DNA from: Dryas octopetala | Taxonomy: Eukaryota; Streptophyta; Magnoliopsida; Rosales; Rosaceae | NCBI GenBank assembly: GCA_963921425.1 | Contig: OY992835.1 | Span: 13,144,001 to 13,208,000 of the forward strand | Direction: 5' to 3' | Length of the DNA: 64,000 nucleotides | Shown: positions 21,849 to 36,065 of the stretch, piece after piece | Numbering within the stretch: position 1 is the stretch's first letter | Layout of the letters: every line of letters begins with the position of its first letter | The notes under the pieces: model-generated | Seen by the model: only the letters and a program-made list of their open reading frames with translations | Told to the model about the DNA's origin: nothing | Database searches by the model: none | Program-made: the position numbers and the translations under genes

Positions 21849-24224
21849 TAAACTGGCAAGGCTAATGTATGATTTAACTGTTAGATAAACTTCATATTAA
21901 AGTTTCAAACCGACTTTGCTTACTTAACTGCAAATAGAATTATAAACTGGACAAGTAATGAATAACGTGAAATAGAGTTATTCCACACTGCCAGCTTTAT
22001 AATAACAACGATCAATAATGCTTGTACGGCAATTCAGGCACCTTAACAACCATTACCAAGGAAGGAATTTCTTCTGTTTTTTTTTTTTTTCTTGTCTCAC
22101 TTTATTCCTTCATTTTCTTTTGTTATATGTCCCCCGCCTTACTCAAAATACCATTTAACTTAAATGGATTGGTATTTCCTAACCACTGGTGTTTCATTAC
22201 TCCACAACCAGTGTTTTTTTTTTTAAGTTAAAAATGTATGGAGAAGGCTAGATTTATAATGACGCGCGAAGCCAAAGGATATTTCTTCTTCTAAGGCAAT
22301 TCAAGCATCACTCTTTTCATAGAAAAGAAGAAAAGCATCATTTTTTGCTTGTATCAAGATAATTTGAATTACCTAAGCATCACCCTTAGTCATGACTCAT
22401 GATCAAGGAAGGAATTTTTAGAGCACAAATACATGCCAAACTGTCTTTCTTAGCCATGGAATTTCTATTTGTTTTTTATTTATTGTAAATGGAAAAAAGA
22501 AAAGCATAAATCAAAGAAAAAGACCTTTTTAACACCAGTAGAGAAAATGGAATTAAGATACAAAGAACGGCACGTCAGAGTCAGCGAGTAGGTCTCTAAC
22601 TGGCAATCATAGACTTTCTGCTTCATCAATGAGAACTTGGATCCTCTGTTTATCTTTGTTGTGTTAATTTTGTACTACATCTAACATTACTTCATTTTGT
22701 ATTTATAAACTATGTTTTAACTGGTTAGAGTAATTAGTTTTAAAAAAGGTGTAGTTTTAGACATATATAAGTTAAAAATCAACCGCCCCTAACACATATC
22801 ATTGAACCAAGCTACTTTCATAGTTATGCAAATACAGTCTAAGTTTCAAATTAAAGGAGCAACAATTGGATTATGATAATCCATGTCATCTTCCACATCA
22901 TTTTAACTTATTCATTTTTGTCACTTCTTTGGTTTGACCTGAGGGGGGAAGTCGAACTTAAAACCTCTCTCAAAGTCATCCTCATTGCTCATAAGCTTTA
23001 TCGCCTATCATGATTCACGATCAAGTGCAAAGGCACCACTATGAATCCAACAAAGAAGATCTTTATCAGTTGAGGAGGACCTCTGAGCAATTAGGAACTC
23101 TATTGTTCATAATAACTCGTCAATTAGTAACTTAATTTCCTCCAAGATTCATCTAGGTAGTTTCTGATGACGTTCTTTTCATTGGTTGATCAGGAAAAGT
23201 TAAAACCAATAAATTCTTATATCACTATTTCAAGTTGGACCTGTAAATTTGTTCCTCATAGGGTGCTTCCATAATTCCATCATTAGCTTAGTTGATTTTA
23301 AAAGTCAATAGTGCCAAATTCACCATATTTGCTCACGATGTGACTGTGCACATGTTAGTATCTAACCTATTAGAACTAGATGAGCTTCTGACCTGCTCAA
23401 ATTTAAACAAATAAAATACTGCCGCATGGGCATGGAGTCCTACAATTCAGATACACTACTAATTTCAGTACGTATAAATGAGATATGTATAATGCAGTGT
23501 TTGCAGCACTTACTGGGTGAGATGCTTGTCTAAGAGCATGCAAGCTTCATAGTCACCATAAAGTGAATAACTGGTATGGCCTATGTAGCAAACCAATACT
23601 ATTAGTTAATCCAACTTTAATTGGATTTTTCAATGGTTTGATTCATTATCAAGGTTGTCATTCATAAAACCTAGCGTTTTTTAAACTCTTAATCCAGGCA
23701 ACCTGACCTCAAATCGAATTCATAATAGCTTAAATCCAAAATCCAAATTGTATACATCGGGTTGAGCTTGAGTTGACCTCTCAATCCACCCAGCCGCCGG
23801 ACTCGCATCCCAATTAACTTGCCAACACATGGTGTTGACTGAATACTGTTGCCCTTGTCCATCACAATCCAAGGAATTGTGAAAATGAAACTTTTATGTT
23901 CAACCAATGAGCACCTTCCTACAAATTCATGTGCCAGAAAGATGAGGCTTGTGGAAAGTAGATTACAGTTGAGCCTTTGCTGATAAACTCGTTCAGGAGC
24001 TCCCTCACCCCTGACAATTATAATAGGAACAAAAACAATAACAATACTTCACGATTTTCACAATTCTTCATTAACAATGTTACTATGATCAAATGGTTTT
24101 TACAAGAACTAAACAGGGAAGAAAAGATTTTCAGTACTGTCATGGCTCGTTGTAGTCTGAAATGGGCCATCAAGATTGAAGTTTTCAGTACACAGGTGAC
24201 GGGTCCAAGGATCATAAAATAAAA
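21849..24224. other. Intergenic between NLR and LRR gene
   Basis: AT-rich, with T-runs at about 22,078-22,091 and 22,212-22,225. No gene is recognised. A small open stretch at 23,689-23,907 (minus) lacks family resemblance. The right end approaches the 3' UTR of the LRR gene. Confidence 0.4.
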
Positions 24225-24660
24225 TTACCGACACAAAACATCTAAATACTTCACTAAGGCATGCATTTTTTTGGTGAAAATAAAGCATGACTGAATATTA
24301 AATAAATCTGAAATACCCATTTGTTTAGGTTCTGTACAAGCAAAACAAACGGAAAGCAGTATCTTCAAGCAGGTATATACAATAGCTATTTTCATAGATC
24401 TGCTAAAAGAGATGAAAGAACCATGCCTTGGAAGCTTATCCACATTTTCTTCCATGCCAAAATTAATTTTGGAAGAAAACTTCACACGAAAGCATAGAGA
24501 GAATTTCTAAGACTATATCTAGAGACATTTGGAAACCCACAGCCACCTTCAATCATATGCACAACTTATTCAATCTCTTACTTCCATAATGTTTTAAATA
24601 CACAGTTGTCTGTCCATGCTGCCAGAAGCTTAAAGTTGCAGACTTCAATTACCTCCAGGA
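24225..24660 (-). other. LRR gene 3' UTR/downstream region
   Basis: Non-coding sequence following the LRR gene stop. It is conserved in the relics at 3.7-4.4 kb and 10.99-11.2 kb, which shows that the duplication unit extended past the coding region. No clear poly(A) signal was fixed. Confidence 0.5.
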
Positions 24661-27600
24661 CTATTCAGGCCGGAAGCTTACCAGATTTGGAAGGTCAGTC
24701 AACTGAAGCTTTCTAATGTCATCTGGTGTCACCTTACAGGCCTCCAACGTCAGAGATTTCAAATTCTTTAGCGTTCTCAAATGCCTAAGCCCAGAATTGG
24801 TGATACGAGAATTTGAAACGTTTAAAGAGACCAATCCTGTCAGCCCTGCATTCACATGAAAGATGTGAGAAATTGAAAACAATACTTACAGTAGACTATG
24901 TTAAAACTTGAGGCCTCCTGTTGCCTTGCAGAATCAGGATCCAGCCAGGTTTTAAAGTCGGGACAAAATCATCGGTAGCGAAAGATAATTCTAACTCCCT
25001 CTCATCAATACAGTTACACTCAGAGAATTTTTTTCATAGGCCTTCTGAAACTTCCAACTTTATAACTTAGGCAGAACAACTATAACTATGTGCTTTAATT
25101 CTTTTCATCAAAGGACAGGCATGCTTGGAAAGGCACTCCAGGCCCCCACCCCGCCCCCCCTCCTCTCCCTTTCTCCTGGTCATCACGAAACTTCAGAAAA
25201 TCTATTGTTACAACCTCAACTGCAAAACAAAGAGCCATTCCTAGTTTCTATGAAGAATCAACACTCATTACAGGACCATGTATATCTTGAGAAAACCATC
25301 ACCAAATGGATATAAAATGTTGACTGCATGCTATCCTCTGGACTGATACTGCCATCATTGGCTACAGTAAGTATGCATTTATGTTTTTTTCACTTGAATT
25401 CCCATGTTTTCCCCTCTTAAGCGGTCCAATCCCACAGAGGATGCAAAGTTTCATCCGATAGCCAATATAAGCAGATATAGCTAGCACACGCACACGCACT
25501 TTATATACATGTATATATCATTCTTATAAACCAAAGTTTAAGGGCATACCAGAAATCAACTCCAAGGTTTTATCAGTCAGGTTGCAGTTTTGTGATAGAT
25601 TCAATAGGGTCAAGGATGAAAGATCTTTGATATTCTTTACTCCAGCATCTGTCAATCCTCCACCACATATTTCTAGGGACCTCAGGTTTTTAAAGCCTGA
25701 ATGATCGCAAATACAATGGTAAAAAATGAACTAGTTTAAATCTTCATAAAAAAACAAACTCAAAACTGTGTAATATCATTGAATAAAAAAAGTCTCCTAT
25801 AATCAGCTACACCATGACCAACAGCCGCTTGTATTAAATTATTAATAGACCAAATTGTTTCCATGTCCTAAAATACTACCTAGTAACACTTGCCAATAGT
25901 ATTTACTAAGTTAGTTATGTATATCAGACATAACAATGCAACTTAGAGAAAGAAATACTAGCATATACAATAAACAAATAGCGAGCTAATTTATCAAATT
26001 GGCACTAAAATGATAAATTTTACTAGTGTTCTGTAATCATATTCTCTGGTATTCTGCATTCTAAATTTTTCCAAAACCACAATACCATAAATTCAATATG
26101 GTATAAAAACTCAACTCTAGTGTTCAAATGGTAAGCCTCCTGCTTCGGCAGAAACAATTACCAGGCCCATTGAGAAACTAAAGTATCCAACTAGGATACC
26201 TCGTTTCCTAAGAGTCTCCACTACAATTGGAATTGTTTTAAACACCAAAATCCTAAAATACGAAATATATCTAAACTTAAACTACCCTGCATCACAAGTG
26301 GCTTTCCAGTTGCCTTAAAAACTGCTGATATCACTTCAGAACGTTAATTTTATAATCAGCGGGTCCAGAATTGTCCAAAGCAGTGTATGTGTCATTATCA
26401 ATAGCTCAAATGTGCCTAATTTAAGTAATTGCATAACATACTTCGCAGATAGTTTGTTCCAGAATCTGTGATTTGAGCTCCAAAGAGATCCAGGTGTGTC
26501 AATCCAGTCAAACCTGCATCAACAAAGGAAAAAACGTGCAATATTTATAAACAACCAAATAGCTAGCTTACTGGGAAATCATACACCTTAATAACAACCG
26601 AGAATACAATTATTGAACCTTAATAACTTGGAAAAGACCTTTGAAAATTTAGTCATATAGAGGCAACATCGAGTAAATATAGTATGCATCAGAATGCAGT
26701 TTTCATCTAAGACTGCTTACTTGTTAGAGCTGCAAGTCCAGTATCTGTAATTTGGCGAGCATCCAAATTAAGTGATTTAAGAGACGAGAGCCCGGACAGT
26801 TTTCTTAAACCACTGTCAGTAACTACAGTGAATGAAAGATTTATACTTTCTAGATTAATCAAACCTACAAGAAGGAAACAAACCACAATTAGGTTAAAAA
26901 ATAAAAATAAAATCCAGAGACTAATACTGACAAAATATTCCATTAAAGAACAATGAGAACAGAGGTAGATCCTTCAATATTAAGCATTTCCTGCATGGTG
27001 GCATGAGGGAAGCTGGCCACCCATTTTTTCATAGAATAGAGCCTAATTTGTATTTTATTACTCTTAATTTTATTACTCTTAGGGGCTTCAAAAATCAATA
27101 GAAAACACCAAAAATCCAGAGGTGGCCATTTGATTATAGTGCCAATAAAATCAAATTCTTAATTCAATATCTGGGGAAATAAAACGATAAATCCACAAGC
27201 ACTAACTATGCACACTTTTACTGCATCTGTCAACTGGTAACCAACTACCTGTAAAGTTTGCTCTACCCACATTAGCAACATCATAATATTTTTGTTTAAA
27301 CTAAATTTAATTACTCAAAACAAAAGAGAAAGGACGTTACTCAAGTAACTTATTCCCAACACACAAAAATGGGAAACACAAGAAACTCAGTTCCCAATTA
27401 ATTTTCAAAGTTGGAATATAAAAATTAGTAAATTACTTCTAGTCAAAGTTTTGTTTAGTGAAAAGTAAAATGGCTTTTTTGGGTTAGGTTCCTCATTTGA
27501 TGATTTGTGTACCTATTTTTCTGCGATGAGCGTAGATTTTTGATAAATACTGGTAATACCCTTGTGATTGTCAAAATAATACTTCCACAGTGTCACATCA

Positions 27601-30600
27601 TATTTTCTCAAAATTTTAAGTACCTAAACAAGCTAAACTTTCATTTATGTATCCAATAATGTTGTAAAGCATTCGCCAAGACCAACCAAAAAAGACTCAT
27701 GGTGAACATCAAATTATGTATGAAAAAAGTGAGGGTAATGTAACTATGTGGCAAATATATCATCATGATGTGAAAAAATGAATTATGTTGCGTCATGATA
27801 ACGTGCACCCATGAGATATATACACTATTCACTTTTTTCCATACATTTTATATTTAAACAACCACTAGACCCCAAAAGCTTAAGTTGTTAGGGAATAAAC
27901 CAACAATGAATATCAAGTTAACACCCTCCCTCATGTACAAGCCTCATCCTGCACGTGGGGGGAACTGAAATCAAATTCTGTATGGTACCAGCTATAAATG
28001 AAAGGTAAAAGTATAACCTGACAGATGGCGGAGCCCATTGCTTCCAACTTCAGTATCTGACAACTCCAAACATTTCAAATGCTGAAGGCCTAATAGCATA
28101 TGCACAAAAACCAGCATTGATCAAAATCAAGGATGGGAAAATAGGAGAGAAGAGGAGGCACCCTCTGCAGATTTTACTCTTTAACTTCATAACCTTAGCT
28201 AAAGCATTGACAAAGCTATTCAACATTAGCAATCATCACTTTGTTGCCATACATAAAATTATAAGCAGAATTTTAACCCAAAATTCACACATGTCTACAT
28301 AAGTCTGCATCATGCTACCAAGATACATATAAACAGAAACCATAATGCAAAAAAATTCATAAAATTACAATATTTCAAACATATCAAAAAGTTGATCTGC
28401 CTTGTCCTAGAAGTAAGTTTATAATTTGGTTCCACTACACATTCACCTAGATGGCCCTTTAATCAGATAAAAACCAAATTGTTCATATTGTTCATATTGG
28501 TAGTAGAATGAGCAGACATTAAAAAGAATTTAAAAATGCTAAGCTGTTTTATTAAAGCAATCCACATGAGATATATCAATTTTTCAAAGCATTTCTAGTT
28601 AGGAAAGTGCATTGCATGTGTGGGATCAAATTTTGAAATTTCACATGATGAAGTCACTAACAAAATTTTAGCTTTAACTCCAATTCCCCTATGATATGCC
28701 ATCAGACTCAATACAAAACAGAAGTGGAAGTTCAAATTACAGAATAACACAACAAAGACGTACAGAAACTCTCATCTTTGCAGTGCTTTCTTATTTAATA
28801 TGTGGACAAATATACCAGAGTCCTTACAGTTCTGATATTAAAGGCAATGTACAAAAGCATGCTTCCATACATAATTTTATGATCATAAACATAAGAACAA
28901 TAAGCTATCATGCATCTGCTAAACACTGACCTTTCAAGTTAACCAGCCCTTCATCACCAATCCTACATGAATCCAGGTTCAAGCTTTCCAAATTTGTCAA
29001 ACCTACTTGAAACAAGGCCCAATTACAATGCAAATATTGTGTATTATATAGTAGGGAAATGACGGCTTTAAATTGTACTCAATAGCATGTGAAAAAACCA
29101 AACTCCAACTCCCTGAACGAATTTTGGAAATTGTATGGTATGTCTGACCAGCACAGAATGCTTTTAAATTTAGAAGGGCTGTCTTTATTCCTAAGCCTTT
29201 CTACTATTGATGAAAATGTAAATGGCAGATCAGAGTTTTGAACTCAAACATATATAAAAACTAAAATAAATAAATAAAAACCACCTTTTAAGTGCACCAG
29301 ACAAGCATCAGTGATGTTGTTGAACCCCAAGTTTAAAACTTTTAAGTTCCCAAATCCTGCAGAGCATAAAGTGTGCTACAAGTTCAAGCTCAGGGCTCTG
29401 CTAACAAATAATAAAATAAAACCAAAGAAGCATCAAGGAAGAACTATATTCGACGACTTGAACAGTAAAAAAACCATGTCCTTAGATCATTTAAAAACTA
29501 CTTACGAGAAAACTTCTCACATCCTTCATCAGTCAGATGACATCTGCTCAGGTTCAGATATAGTAGGGCATCAAGAGCTGGCATGTAAGCAACCAAAGTA
29601 AAATTTCAGGCCAAACCAGAGCTAGAACAAAATATCAAGTACGTTTTTAGGTAGGAAAAAAAAAAAGGCGAAAGTCTTTATTAAGTTTTGGCAGGTAACA
29701 TATGGAACTTTGAGAAATGTTAATTCATATGTCATCAGTTATCATTAAACTTTAATCCCAAACCCACTCTATTATGCATATTATGGGGGATTTTCAATGC
29801 ACAATATCTTTACAGAACAGAACAAGAATCCCTTTGATGGCCCATCAAAATTTTTTTCAAGGAGTTTAATAATAAAGCTTGCCTATTCAAGTTCAGATAC
29901 ATATCACATCCAAGCTATTTTTTTGTGCCATTAGCATTTCCAAAAGTAAACCATCACTAGAAATAATAGAAATGATTACATACATAACAGAAATACTTAG
30001 ATACGGTCTAGAGACAAACACGAATGGCACATAATTATATACATAATACAAACACATATGTGGACAATCATTGATAGTAATTTACCAACCTCATGAATGA
30101 GTTAGGGATACATCGCAGATAAAGATCAAAACAAATTAATAATGACTAAGAAAAAGTCCAAGTACTTTAGTATGTAAACCTGAAAGAGAGTCCAAGCATG
30201 CAGCAGTAACTGGGCATCCCTCCAAGTTCAAAAGAGAAAGATTGTACAGACCTGCAACTCATAGAGAAGATATAGATAGTTACATGGAAGGAACAGCCAC
30301 AAAATTATGACTTTTTACGTAACCATTTACATGATATCCAGTTATGTAGACTAGAATCTCTTCTTATTAACAGAGACAGTGGTTATTGAAAAATTGAGGG
30401 AACTTCAAATTTCTACATGAATCCCATACTGCTAACACACTAAACCATTTTAAACTGGTACGATGTACAATCACAGAGTACCAAACTAGAAAAAGGTCCA
30501 TCATACACAACTATTACACATGATTTATACTTACAGTGCAATGGTGTAAATTATGAAGATAAATGAACATAAGAAACTACCTTTCAAGTAAGTAATGCCA

Positions 30601-31044
30601 AAATCAGTAACCTTACTGCAGGAAATTTGTAAGCATTTCAAATTTGTAAGCCCTGAAATATAAATGAATAAGTAATTCGCACAATGCGCTATAATAGCGA
30701 TTAAATTTACATTGAAAATCAAAGCACATACATAATTTAAAATATGAACTATTCTCGAAGATTGATATCAAATACTTTCCATGAGCGAGAGAGAGAGAGA
30801 GAGATCAGCATGTAAATTCGGCAGAGGCACCTGATGTGCTAAATGTAATTATAATGAAATGACTTTCAATGGAAGTTGCTCCACATTGGTAGTCCAATTA
30901 CATCTATTTATACATTTTGCAAATTTGAGAATAAATATGTGCAACTGAACTGAACGGCTTGTGGGTTAATCTATCACCCAAAACAGATGAAAATTGACAC
31001 AAATTCTGAATTCAATATGCATTTATTAGACATAAGTAACATAT

Positions 31045-31134
<90 letters not shown>

Positions 31135-33605
31135 GAGAGGCAGGGAGAGGAAAGGGATGGATCTCAAAAGGATCTGTGTCAAAGTGGGAAGATCAAAAGA
31201 CATAAGAGAAAAGCTTTCGATAAAAGCCAGACCCTAGAACTGTAAGTCTATGGCATACAATTTATTATTATTATTATTATGAAAAAAATACAAACCAATA
31301 TGTAAATTACCTGAGAGAGGCTTCATGTCAGCATCTGCTATGCAATTACACCATTTGATATTAAGAGACTCTAATTTTGTTAAACCTGCAAAAAGATTTA
31401 AATGACATGAGTGAGAATGGTAGCATGCCAAGGTGAAAGCATCATGCAAGGTTCAAGTTACCATGGTTCACATCAAACCTGCATCAAAGGAGACACATCA
31501 TGCAAGATTCTATAGTGAATAATCAGACGCCCTAAACAAAAAGTTAAAGAGGACCTATGGTCCACATAAATATTGTTAAACTCAGATTAGGATCTTTTCC
31601 ACCAACTCAGCTATATTACTGTTCATACAGGACCAAATATTTAATTATCGGGTCACACATGATTTTCTAATGCGTATGAACCAGGTCTAATCTAATGATA
31701 TTATCACTCTGAATGAGTGCCCAATTCATAAATCATAATAACCCATGTATACGATATGTGGGTGCTAAATGGTATAGACAATAGCACCAGATGCGTCTGT
31801 GTTGCAGAATAAACAATGCACTGCAATTTAGCTTCTTCAGTAATGTTTTCTCATCATGTTCAAGAACATCAGAAAACCACTGTCCACTTTACACAGTAGA
31901 ACCCATTGAAAATGATTATACTCTCTGAACAGCATCTTCAATAAAGGATGATATTTTTAATGCAAGAATCGGGTATACATAGAAAATGCGAAACAAAACA
32001 TGTTCAAACTGTTCCACAAGTCCAATTGGTGAATTAAAACGTATTAGGGAGGAAAATAGAAGTTGATGAACAAACATTAGTGCATTTAGAGGCAAACATA
32101 CCTTGGAGATGAACAAGTCCACCATGGATCCCAGGACATCTCTCCAAGTCCAACTTGATCAAGTTCATTAAACTATCCAAGGCACTCATTCCTTGAGCAG
32201 TAATTGCACTGTTTCTTCTAAAACTCAAATTTGTCAAGTTAGACAGACCTGAAAGAATTTGACAAAAGTCATATGCAGAATCAGAAGGATTGCCATGGTC
32301 AATTCACATGAATATTCTTCCGTAGTTCCATATTTAGGCCCAGGAAAAAATTACAAAAAATTGAGCATAAAGTGGATAGGATAAACAAAGAAAAGGTAAC
32401 AAAGAAAAAGGAAGAATATAGAAACAGTGTTGGGCCAATAATGAATGTTTTGAAGGTTGGGAAAAAAATTCAGTCTTGCAGAGAATAATTGCATGCATAA
32501 TACAAACTCCAGTTGCGTATGCTACACAAAATTTTATAATTTAGGACCCAAAAGAGAATATAAGATGAGAACAAATCATCCCTCTCCAATTGTCCCCTCC
32601 TTTTTTTATTTCTTTCTTCTCAATTTTCTTCTTTAATAGAGAGCTTATTAAATAATTTTAGCTGGTATTTAAAAAGGATATGCTAAGTTAACAGCTATCT
32701 TGGCCGGCCACACATGACTAACAAAATTAATGGATATTCATCATGTCAGCCAAAATGGCTGTGGGAATTGCAGTTCCCCAAAAACATATTATATAAACTA
32801 ACTATATTGTACATAGATTTAATACTAGAAAGGAAACATATTAAAGAAAAAAAGAAAGATAAAGATTAGGAATGACTACCACTGATGCGTTCCAGCCCAT
32901 GGTCCGATATCTGGTCACAATAATTTAAATTTAACGCTTGAAGATTTGTGCAATCTTTGAGATAAATTAACCCATTGTCAGTAACATCAGAACCAGAGAG
33001 ATCTAGAGAGAGTAAAGATGACCCTTGTGAGGAAATGACATCCATCCAAGTATCATTTACATCAGGGTATTCTCCCAAGTAAAGATCCTGCCAATCAAAT
33101 GACAGAAGCCTCAAATGAGGAACAGGACAGATGACACTGAAAAAGAATTTTTTTGACAAAAACTAGAAAGGCAAGTCTCCAAATTAAAACTATGAGCTAC
33201 CTGCAAAGCACAATCCCGAAAACCTTCAAAAGAAACACCAGTTAGGCATCCAGAGTACACCAACTCATTGAAGATCTGTTGACTAATATCCCTTGGGAGA
33301 ATAGAGAACGTGCTATATTTATCAATGTCCTGTTAATCAAAGAGCAATTGGTATAAGCCAAGACATACTGAACTGTCCCCAGCCCAATAAAGTTTCAGAA
33401 AAATGATTACCTCACATATTTTACGGATGCACAAGTCCATGAGGGATGGACAATTCCCTGAACCTGGTTGAAAATCTATAACAGGTCGAGTGAAGGAGGT
33501 TGCCAACCACTTTGAACTCCCATTTTTGGAATATCTTCTGAAAATGCCTCCATGAAAATCATCTTCATCTTGTTGGTCTCTCTTCCTAGAACAAGCTCCC
33601 CCCAT
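24661..33605 (-). CDS. LRR family protein (At1g15740-like), 15 exons, 577 aa
   Basis: Minus-strand exons: 33605-33411, 33329-33201, 33087-32880, 32248-32102, 31385-31311, 30652-30581, 30251-30180, 29577-29506, 29356-29285, 29002-28931, 28089-28018, 26864-26721, 26513-26442, 25696-25550, 24845-24661 (stop 24663-24661). All are GT-AG, and the frame stays open over 1734 nt. The product starts MGGACSRKR: Gly2 and Ser6 fit the N-myristoylation pattern and Cys5 could be palmitoylated, so membrane attachment is plausible. An F-box-like stretch (ILPRDISQQIFNELVYS) is followed by cysteine-containing and plant-type LRRs such as LQALNLNYCDQISDHGL and LKSLNLDARQITDTGLAAL. From exon 5 on, many exons are exactly 72 nt, one 24-residue repeat each. 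Molecular role unknown. Its exons and UTR are the source of the relics to the left. Confidence 0.93.
31047..31139. repeat. Compound (GA)n-(CAGA)n microsatellite in intron 5
   Basis: About 29 GA units, then about seven CAGA units and a short GA tail. It lies between exons 5 (31,311) and 6 (30,652) of the LRR gene; on the transcribed strand it is a long CT/TGTC polypyrimidine tract. Confidence 0.95.
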
Positions 33606-35460
33606 CGAGAAACAATGTTGTAATCAATATATGTCTAAGAACTGCAGCAGAACACTACTCTATCCATTCAATTACCAAACTTCAAAACGCACCCTACTTC
33701 ACCCTGTAAAAGTAGAGTACAGAAGAATAAGTATTCAGTACACATGATTGATTAACTTCAAATAAAATGCCTTCAAACAAGTTTTAGAACATATAAAACA
33801 GAAGCCAAAATTCTTGTGACATAAGAGTGTGAAATAAGGCTTTTAAGCACCACAGTTTTTGCTGAAAGTAAGCATACTCAAACTGGTGTCCATCCAGCTT
33901 GTGCTAGTTTTCTGAACCAGATTCAAACCTCTTAAAAAAGGCACCAAACTCTCAACAAGCAAGAAGTTCAAACTCGGGAAAAGAACAAATCCCAAGTTTA
34001 GGTGCACTTACAATCTTTTGGGGGCTTTCACACAGTCCAGGTATGTTGGTCCATATCCCTGATCTTTCCTGACCAACTTAACTAAATGAAAAAAAAAAAT
34101 TAAAAAATTATTATCTACAAGAAAACATTTGTGATCCATAATACAATGTCCACAAATGGCATTAACCAGATCTATAAAAAAAAAAAAATAAAAATTGGTC
34201 ACATGACTCCTTTTTCCAAACTATTTGGGCTCCTAAAGCATGAAATTTTTCCACTACTCACTTCTATATATCCAAAGCCATATCCTCCCCAAACTCTATT
34301 ATAAATTTACAAATGTATTCTTCCTCACTACTACTCATTGACAATATGAATTGAATATTGACAGCCAGTGGAAATCCTCAGGATCCAATTTCCATTTCAG
34401 CAATTCCATGCCAAATATATTTCCACCATTCATAAAATCAACACAGACCAATTAAAATAAGCAACCGCAAATATACAAACTTGTAGCTAAAATAGACAAT
34501 GAATGAATTTCTCACGCCAAAAGATGTGTATTATTCAAGTTATAAAGAAGTAAATAAGGTAATCATTAACTATAGGCATCAGTTTAGCAATAAATGCCTA
34601 CGCAAACACACTCGGGCACATAATTGGCAAGACTGATTGCTGGGTTGCTACTAGGTAGCACCCAATTTACAAACACTAACAAACCAAACAATAGAAGCAG
34701 AGCAGTATTATTTGTACGACACGTTTTACTACACTGGGCGTGCTATGTGCACCAGATACAACGAGTGGATAGTGAGTTATACGTGGCACAAATAATTAAT
34801 TACTGTAATAAAAATTTGTAACAGGTTTATGTTTCTTAACCGTCAAATTAAGGAAAAAAATTTTGGATTACATTTGTGATTGGCATAAAGATTTTCCTTT
34901 CCTTCTTCACCTCTTTTAGATTAGTTTCAATTATGAACACATGGAAAAATCAACAACAATACCAACTGCAAAACTTTTAGTTTTTAGTTATTTCATTTTC
35001 TACATTTTCTGACCAACCAAACAGAAACTCATCATGGATAATGAAAGAAAACTAACAACGAAAAAGAATAACATAGACGAGAAAGCCATAATCTTGTTAT
35101 AGTAATACCGATAGGGTATAACCGATATACGGCCACTTTCCCGAGAAAACATTTCCACGAAAATTGCCAAACAGAAAAAAAATCACGTTTTGAAACAAAA
35201 TTTTCCTCGACAAACTCGCTTTGTGTGTTGATATATCGAACAAAAAAAGGCTTAAAGCAGAGAACTCATCGCTTTTCCAGGGAAATTATTCCAAGCAGAT
35301 AGATATTTTCCAGAGAAACAAACAATCCATAACCAAAACCAAAATATGAAATATAAATAAATAAAAAGGTGTTTCTCGAATTATATACCTTAACATGATC
35401 AAAGCTTTGTACTTTGATTTTCCAGAAAGGCAGAGAGAGAGAGAGAGGATCAAAACTCAA
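33606..35460 (-). other. LRR gene 5' UTR with long intron, and promoter-proximal GA tracts
   Basis: An acceptor (TTTTACAG|GGTGAAG) places a 5' UTR exon at 33,606-33,703. A good donor (GTTAAG|GTATATAATT) ends an upstream leader exon at 35,389, giving an inferred leader intron of 33,704-35,388. Upstream, (GA)n stretches at about 35,430-35,450 and 35,483-35,500 resemble CT-rich leader or core promoter sequence on the minus strand. No upstream coding exon is seen. Confidence 0.5.
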
Positions 35461-35699
35461 AAGTCTGTCGTCAGTGATTTGTAGAGAGAGAGAGAGAGTC
35501 AGAGAGCTGATAGGAGAGTGAGGGAGACTAGAAGAAAGTGCGAGGTGGCTTGTGGCGGAACCAAAACCCGAACCAACGGATGATTGACACGTGGGGGTTT
35601 CGTCAGCGGAAATGGCGCACAGAGTTAGGTGTCGTTGGTGAAGCGCGGGATATAACTATACGAGGGAAGGAGTGGGGCCCAACAGTTGAGCATTATCCA

Positions 35700-36060
35700 T
35701 TGGAGTGATCAGGGACCCACTCGGTATCATCATAGAACCTTTTGGAAGAATGTGCACGCTATGTGTTCTTTACGTTCTTTTGGTTACTAATTGTTTAAGT
35801 TGCAGTTAATTAGTAATTATAAAAATTAGAGATAATTAGACTTAAATTTTTTATAAAAATAATTTTTAGATGAAAATTGGAAGTATTTTAAAATTTATAA
35901 GAAAATTTTTTTAATTTATAATAATTTATAAAAAAATCATTTTAATTCATAATAAAGTCATTTTAATTTATAAGAAAATTTTTTTAATTCATAATAAAAT
36001 CTTTTTATGATTTGAAGGGTATTTCCCCTTTTAAGGTGTAGAGAGGGCTTTATAGAGGCT
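35700..36060. repeat. AT-rich short tandem-like repeats
   Basis: About 35,870-36,005 repeats variants of 'tttataagaaaatttttttaatt(t/c)ataata'. No coding signal. Confidence 0.5.
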
Positions 36061-36065
36061 GCATA

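Noticed and set aside
23689..23907. 72-aa minus-strand open frame between NLR and LRR gene
   Set aside because: No recognisable similarity, no splice or promoter context; looks like transposon-derived debris.
31012..31203. Open frames made of RERERE or SLSLSL
   Set aside because: Pure microsatellite translation in an intron.
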